Shown piece by piece: positions 62,027 to 64,000 of a DNA stretch of 64,000 nucleotides. Each line of letters starts with the position of its first letter. Positions within the stretch are counted from its first letter, which is position 1. Under the pieces are notes generated by a model, which worked only from the letters and a program-made list of their open reading frames with translations, ran no database searches and was not told where the DNA came from. Where the stretch lies: the NCBI RefSeq assembly GCF_013408245.1, contig NZ_JACBYS010000003.1, positions 62,001-126,000 on the forward strand, given 5' to 3'. This stretch comes from Duganella sp. 1224. Lineage in GTDB: Bacteria; Pseudomonadota; Gammaproteobacteria; Burkholderiales; Burkholderiaceae_D. Position numbers and translations under genes: made by a program.

Positions 62027-62056
62027 ATTGTAGACAATTTTGATTCCAAAATGCAA
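62027..62056 (-). promoter_or_regulatory. Promoter with overlapping palindrome for 59-aa gene
   Basis: On the minus strand TTGCAT (62056-62051) and TACAAT (62032-62027) are 18 bp apart. Inside lies a perfect inverted repeat ATTTTG-ATTC-CAAAAT (62037-62052), well placed as an operator for a regulator other than the CI-like protein, perhaps the Arc-like one encoded next. Confidence 0.55.
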
Positions 62057-62202
62057 TCACACTGCAATAGGATCATAGCATCTTTCCGACCTGTAATGGG
62101 CGAAGGCTTAATGTTCTGACCACGGTGTCATCAGCAAAGTGTGTGTTTCTAGCACGGAAACACTTTCAACTAGATCTGTGCAGCACCGGCGAAAATCCGG
62201 CG

Positions 62203-62427
62203 ATGAAAAAACCATTGCCGGAAAAGATACTTCAAACCGACTACGTCCAGTCCGCCTTCCGTATGCCACCTGCGCTGCGGGACGAGCTGCGCAAGAGCGC
62301 GGCCAAACACGGCCGCAGTATGAACGCCGAGATTCTAGCGCGGCTACAGGCGACGCCCGACCAGGCGGTCATCGCAGAACTGGCGGCGCTGAAAAAGATG
62401 ATTCAACGGCTACTCGACCGCGACTGA
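62203..62427 (+). CDS. Arc-like ribbon-helix-helix DNA-binding protein
   Basis: About 74 residues. The ribbon-helix-helix stretch FRMPPALRDELRKSAAKHGRSMNAEILARL matches the Arc-like domain, followed by a helical tail (AELAALKKMIQRLLDRD). Such phage proteins are accessory repressors, like P22 Arc. The ATG at 62203 is chosen because the domain starts soon after; a frame from 62125 adds unlikely residues. The palindrome at 62037-62052 is a candidate target. Confidence 0.82.
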   Translation: MKKPLPEKILQTDYVQSAFRMPPALRDELRKSAAKHGRSMNAEILARLQATPDQAVIAELAALKKMIQRLLDRD

Positions 62428-62470
62428 CACACCCATGAAATATCGAAATTCTGATTTATCGCACAAAAAT

Positions 62471-62484
62471 ACCGGTATTCCGGT
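62471..62484. promoter_or_regulatory. Repressor operator copy 2 (OL-like)
   Basis: ACCGGTATTCCGGT, identical to the operator at 61078-61091, ends within the -35 box of the promoter at 62484-62512. A degenerate second site (CGG-AATG-CCG, about 62499-62508) lies in the spacer. Confidence 0.8.
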
Positions 62485-62512
62485 TGACATCAAATAACGG
62501 AATGCCGATAAT
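62484..62512 (+). promoter_or_regulatory. Rightward PL-like promoter
   Basis: Consensus TTGACA (62484-62489) and GATAAT (62507-62512) with a 17-bp spacer. Expected start near 62519, ahead of the 62540 gene. Operators overlap both boxes, so the CI-like repressor should silence the whole rightward early operon in the lysogen. Confidence 0.85.
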
Positions 62513-62539
62513 CGCTTCATCGACCAGATGGAGCTTGAA

Positions 62540-62743
62540 ATGTCCCAGTCCACACGCCGCACCGCCGCCCTCAAAAAACTGACAAGCGCCGATTTGGACG
62601 CGCTCCTGAACGCGTCTCTCGCTCGCATCCAGGATATGGAGTCGTATCTTGCGCAAGGCGGTGAGCGCGCTTTTTGGGAGCCCCGCCTCGCCGATCTGAG
62701 CGCTGCGCGGACCCGGCTCATAGACATCAAGGCGGCCCAATGA
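62540..62743 (+). CDS. Small early phage protein (67 aa)
   Basis: First gene of the rightward early operon. SQSTRRTAALKKLTSADLDALLNASLARIQDMESYLAQ is helical; the end (FWEPRLADLSAARTRLIDIKAAQ) is also helical. Start ATG at 62540 has GGAG 6 nt upstream; an ATG at 62528 is the alternative. It overlaps the next gene by 4 bp. Function unknown. Confidence 0.65.
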   Translation: MSQSTRRTAALKKLTSADLDALLNASLARIQDMESYLAQGGERAFWEPRLADLSAARTRLIDIKAAQ

Positions 62744-62904
62744 GCGCGTACACCGTCACCGTGCGCCGCGCCGGCCACAAGCCCACCTATTCGTTCGCCA
62801 TCGGCGCCAGCAGCGCAGCTGTGGGCGTCCGCGTCGCCGCGCGCTACAGCGACTCCGCTGCGCCGGCCATCACCATCCACCCACTGCACCGGAGCTGCAA
62901 ATGA
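62740..62904 (+). CDS. Small early phage protein (54 aa)
   Basis: MSAYTVTVRRAGHKPTYSFAIGASSAAVGVRVAARY then SDSAAPAITIHPLHRSCK; probably a small alpha/beta protein. Linked by ATGA overlaps to both neighbours, so part of the early operon. Function unknown. Confidence 0.6.
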   Translation: MSAYTVTVRRAGHKPTYSFAIGASSAAVGVRVAARYSDSAAPAITIHPLHRSCK

Positions 62905-63389
62905 ACATGCACGACCTGAAGCCACTGAACCGCATCGAGATCGCCGACATCATCGCCACCGCGTTCCCGGCAACGCGCCCGGCCCGTAGCCAGGCGTACC
63001 GCCTGGGCGTGGAGAAAGCGCTGGAGTCCGCCAGCGCCGGCGGCGTACTGCCTGAAATGTACGAAGGCGGCACCGTGGCATACGACGCCTACCATGCCGG
63101 CGTGGTGGAAGGCCGCGCGCTGTGGGCCCGCCACATCGCCACGAAGGCCGCCCTCCCCCACCGTCCGCTGGCGCCGGCGAACGTACCTGACCTGCTTGCA
63201 GCGGAGCTGATCCATTCCGGCGAGGTCATCACCACGCTGCTGAACCACATCACGGCCGTGCAGCTGGCCGACGTGCGCCACAAACTGCAGCAGGCCGGCC
63301 TGATCGGCAAGTCGAACGTCGTCGGTCGCGGCCCCGAGCGCCACGGCGTGCTGGTGGCCACCGGCTTCGCCATCGGACAGCAGGCATGA
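62901..63389 (+). CDS. Early phage protein (162 aa)
   Basis: About 162 residues. RIEIADIIATAFPATRPARSQAYRLGVEKALESA suggests a helical fold, with TVAYDAYHAGVVEGRALWARH next and a helical LLAAELIHSGEVITTLLNHI. No family recognised. In the rightward early operon, overlapping the next small gene by 4 bp. Confidence 0.65.
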   Translation: MNMHDLKPLNRIEIADIIATAFPATRPARSQAYRLGVEKALESASAGGVLPEMYEGGTVAYDAYHAGVVEGRALWARHIATKAALPHRPLAPANVPDLLAAELIHSGEVITTLLNHITAVQLADVRHKLQQAGLIGKSNVVGRGPERHGVLVATGFAIGQQA

Positions 63390-63511
63390 GGTCGCCAGCC
63401 ACCGCGCCGCTGGCGGTCGCCGTAGCGCTGGCCATCGCCGCGCTGATCGGCAGCAGCGCCGCTGAAGGGGCGCCGCCCGCCAGCCTGGTCATCTACAGCA
63501 AGGCGCGCTGA
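63386..63511 (+). CDS. Very small membrane-type peptide (41 aa)
   Basis: Starts in an ATGA overlap. MRSPATAPLAVAVALAIAALIGSSAAEGAP has one hydrophobic segment with a basic start, like a signal peptide or tiny membrane protein, ending ASLVIYSKAR. Codon spacing and overlap support translation; function unknown. Confidence 0.5.
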   Translation: MRSPATAPLAVAVALAIAALIGSSAAEGAPPASLVIYSKAR

Positions 63512-63512
63512 C

Positions 63513-63701
63513 ATGGCCGCGCCGGCGCCAGACCAAACCGCACTCGAAGTTGCGAACCGCAGGATGCGGACTGGTCTGGCGCTGGAGCAGGCCCTGGCGC
63601 ACCCCACGCTCCGAATCATTCTCGAAAACCGCGCGCGGTATCACATGCAGCGCCGCGCGCGCACCGATGTAAAAAAGCTGCAAGCCAACGACAACGACTG
63701 A
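63513..63701 (+). CDS. Small early phage protein (62 aa)
   Basis: Charged, basic protein: APDQTALEVANRRMRTGLALEQALAHPTLRIILENRARYH, then basic RRARTDVKKLQ. The basic character would suit nucleic-acid binding, but nothing more can be said. It begins 1 bp after the preceding stop in the early operon. Confidence 0.6.
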   Translation: MAAPAPDQTALEVANRRMRTGLALEQALAHPTLRIILENRARYHMQRRARTDVKKLQANDND

Positions 63702-63712
63702 AAGGAAGCGAT

Positions 63713-64000
63713 ATGTCCAACGCCCTGCCCCAATTTCAACTGAACGCCCCGGCGCTGCTCACGGCCGGCCAGATCCTCGACCAGCAGTGCCACGGTGCCG
63801 CCGTCTACAGCGGTTGGTGGAATGACCCAGCGACCGGCCGTCGCATCGAGCGCAATGCCGGCGAGATGCTGATGCTGATCGTGTCCGAAATTGCCGAAGG
63901 CATGGAGGGCGAACGCAAAGACCTCATGGACGACAAGCTGCCGCACCGCAAGATGCTGGAGGTGGAGCTGGCCGACGCGGTTATCCGCATCTTCGATCTG
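63713..64000 (+). CDS. MazG-like nucleotide pyrophosphohydrolase, 3' end outside window
   Basis: The visible 96 residues start MSNALPQFQLNAPALLTAG. The MazG-type acidic helix appears as MLMLIVSEIAEGMEGERKDL and then RKMLEVELADAVIRIFDL, with glutamates and aspartates arranged for Mg2+ binding. Such phage enzymes hydrolyse (d)NTPs and may shape nucleotide pools or counter ppGpp. AAAGGAAG precedes the ATG. The gene runs off the window end. Confidence 0.8.
   Translation, partial: MSNALPQFQLNAPALLTAGQILDQQCHGAAVYSGWWNDPATGRRIERNAGEMLMLIVSEIAEGMEGERKDLMDDKLPHRKMLEVELADAVIRIFDL

Larger units (their letters stand above)
27541..64000. mobile_element. Lambda-like siphophage prophage (right end outside window)
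   Basis: From the tRNA-Arg to the window end the genes form a near-complete temperate phage: integrase, cargo genes, lysis cassette, tail and head modules, terminase, primase-helicase, CII/Cro/CI-like immunity region and early rightward genes. Gene order in the late module (terminase, gpW, portal, protease-capsid, tail terminator, tail tube, G/GT, tape measure) is that of lambda-type siphophages. No frame disruptions were noticed in the structural genes, so the phage could be functional. Confidence 0.9.

Noticed and set aside
27541..64000. A second att copy closing the prophage inside the window
   Set aside because: No repeat of the tRNA 3' end was noticed by eye, and early genes run off the right end; the other att must be outside, though an exact search would be needed to be certain.
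1..64000. CRISPR arrays, rRNA genes and insertion sequences
   Set aside because: No regularly spaced long repeats, rRNA-like sequence or transposase genes were seen.

Overview
The window is a stretch of high-GC proteobacterial chromosome. It most resembles an Oxalobacteraceae-type betaproteobacterium (Massilia, Duganella or Janthinobacterium relatives). This is inferred from the exosortase-B/methanolan-type eps gene set (epsL, B, D, E, F, G, xrtB-epsI), from codon and base composition, and from a tRNA-Arg(CCT) used as a phage integration site. No species call can be made from sequence alone.

Positions 1-22941 are an exopolysaccharide locus. The plus-strand part encodes precursor and tailoring enzymes: GalE, a GMC-type oxidoreductase, an acyltransferase, UDP-glucose dehydrogenase, a Wzx-type flippase, a family 2 glycosyltransferase and a DUF2264 protein. 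REP-like palindromes follow. The minus-strand part encodes a GT4 glycosyltransferase and an NAD-dependent epimerase. After a second acyltransferase (plus strand) comes the core assembly machine on the minus strand: initiating glycosyl-1-P transferase EpsB, beta-barrel EpsL, EpsD lipoprotein isomerase, EpsE export pore, EpsF/EpsG chain-length and kinase pair, a fused exosortase-EpsI protein, and a Wzy/O-antigen-ligase-like polymerase. Together these make nucleotide sugars, build lipid-linked repeats, flip and polymerise them, and export the chain.

Positions 22942-27430 are ordinary chromosome: a gene-poor stretch, the ABC-F ATPase Uup, a third acyltransferase and a prepilin-like protein. A tRNA-Arg(CCT) gene follows at 27494.

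From the tRNA to the end of the window is a lambda-like siphophage prophage, not completed inside the window. The integrase lies just inside the tRNA end. Next is a cargo zone with two lower-GC genes (one unknown, one HNH nuclease-like) and a divergent SOS pair sharing a near-perfect LexA box, one partner being a YedK/HMCES-type abasic-site protein. The late genes run on the minus strand from 56.8 kb down to 33.1 kb: terminase, Mor-like activator, head completion protein, portal, protease-capsid fusion, tail tube, frameshifted G/GT chaperones, tape measure, fibre, holin, endolysin and spanins. A primase-helicase lies upstream, with a cluster of 7-bp repeats beside it that may be an origin.

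The immunity region (60.3-62.5 kb) has a lambda-like plan: CII-like and Cro-like genes leftward, a CI-like repressor rightward, and a strong rightward promoter at 62.5 kb. That promoter carries the same 14-bp operator palindrome that lies between the cro-like and cI-like genes. Both repressor-region transcripts appear to be leaderless. The most unusual signals are the paired 26-bp palindromes ahead of two structural genes in a phage with a Mor-like regulator, the internal capsid start, the SGNH/FnIII protein inserted between portal and capsid genes, and the SOS-box divergent pair.
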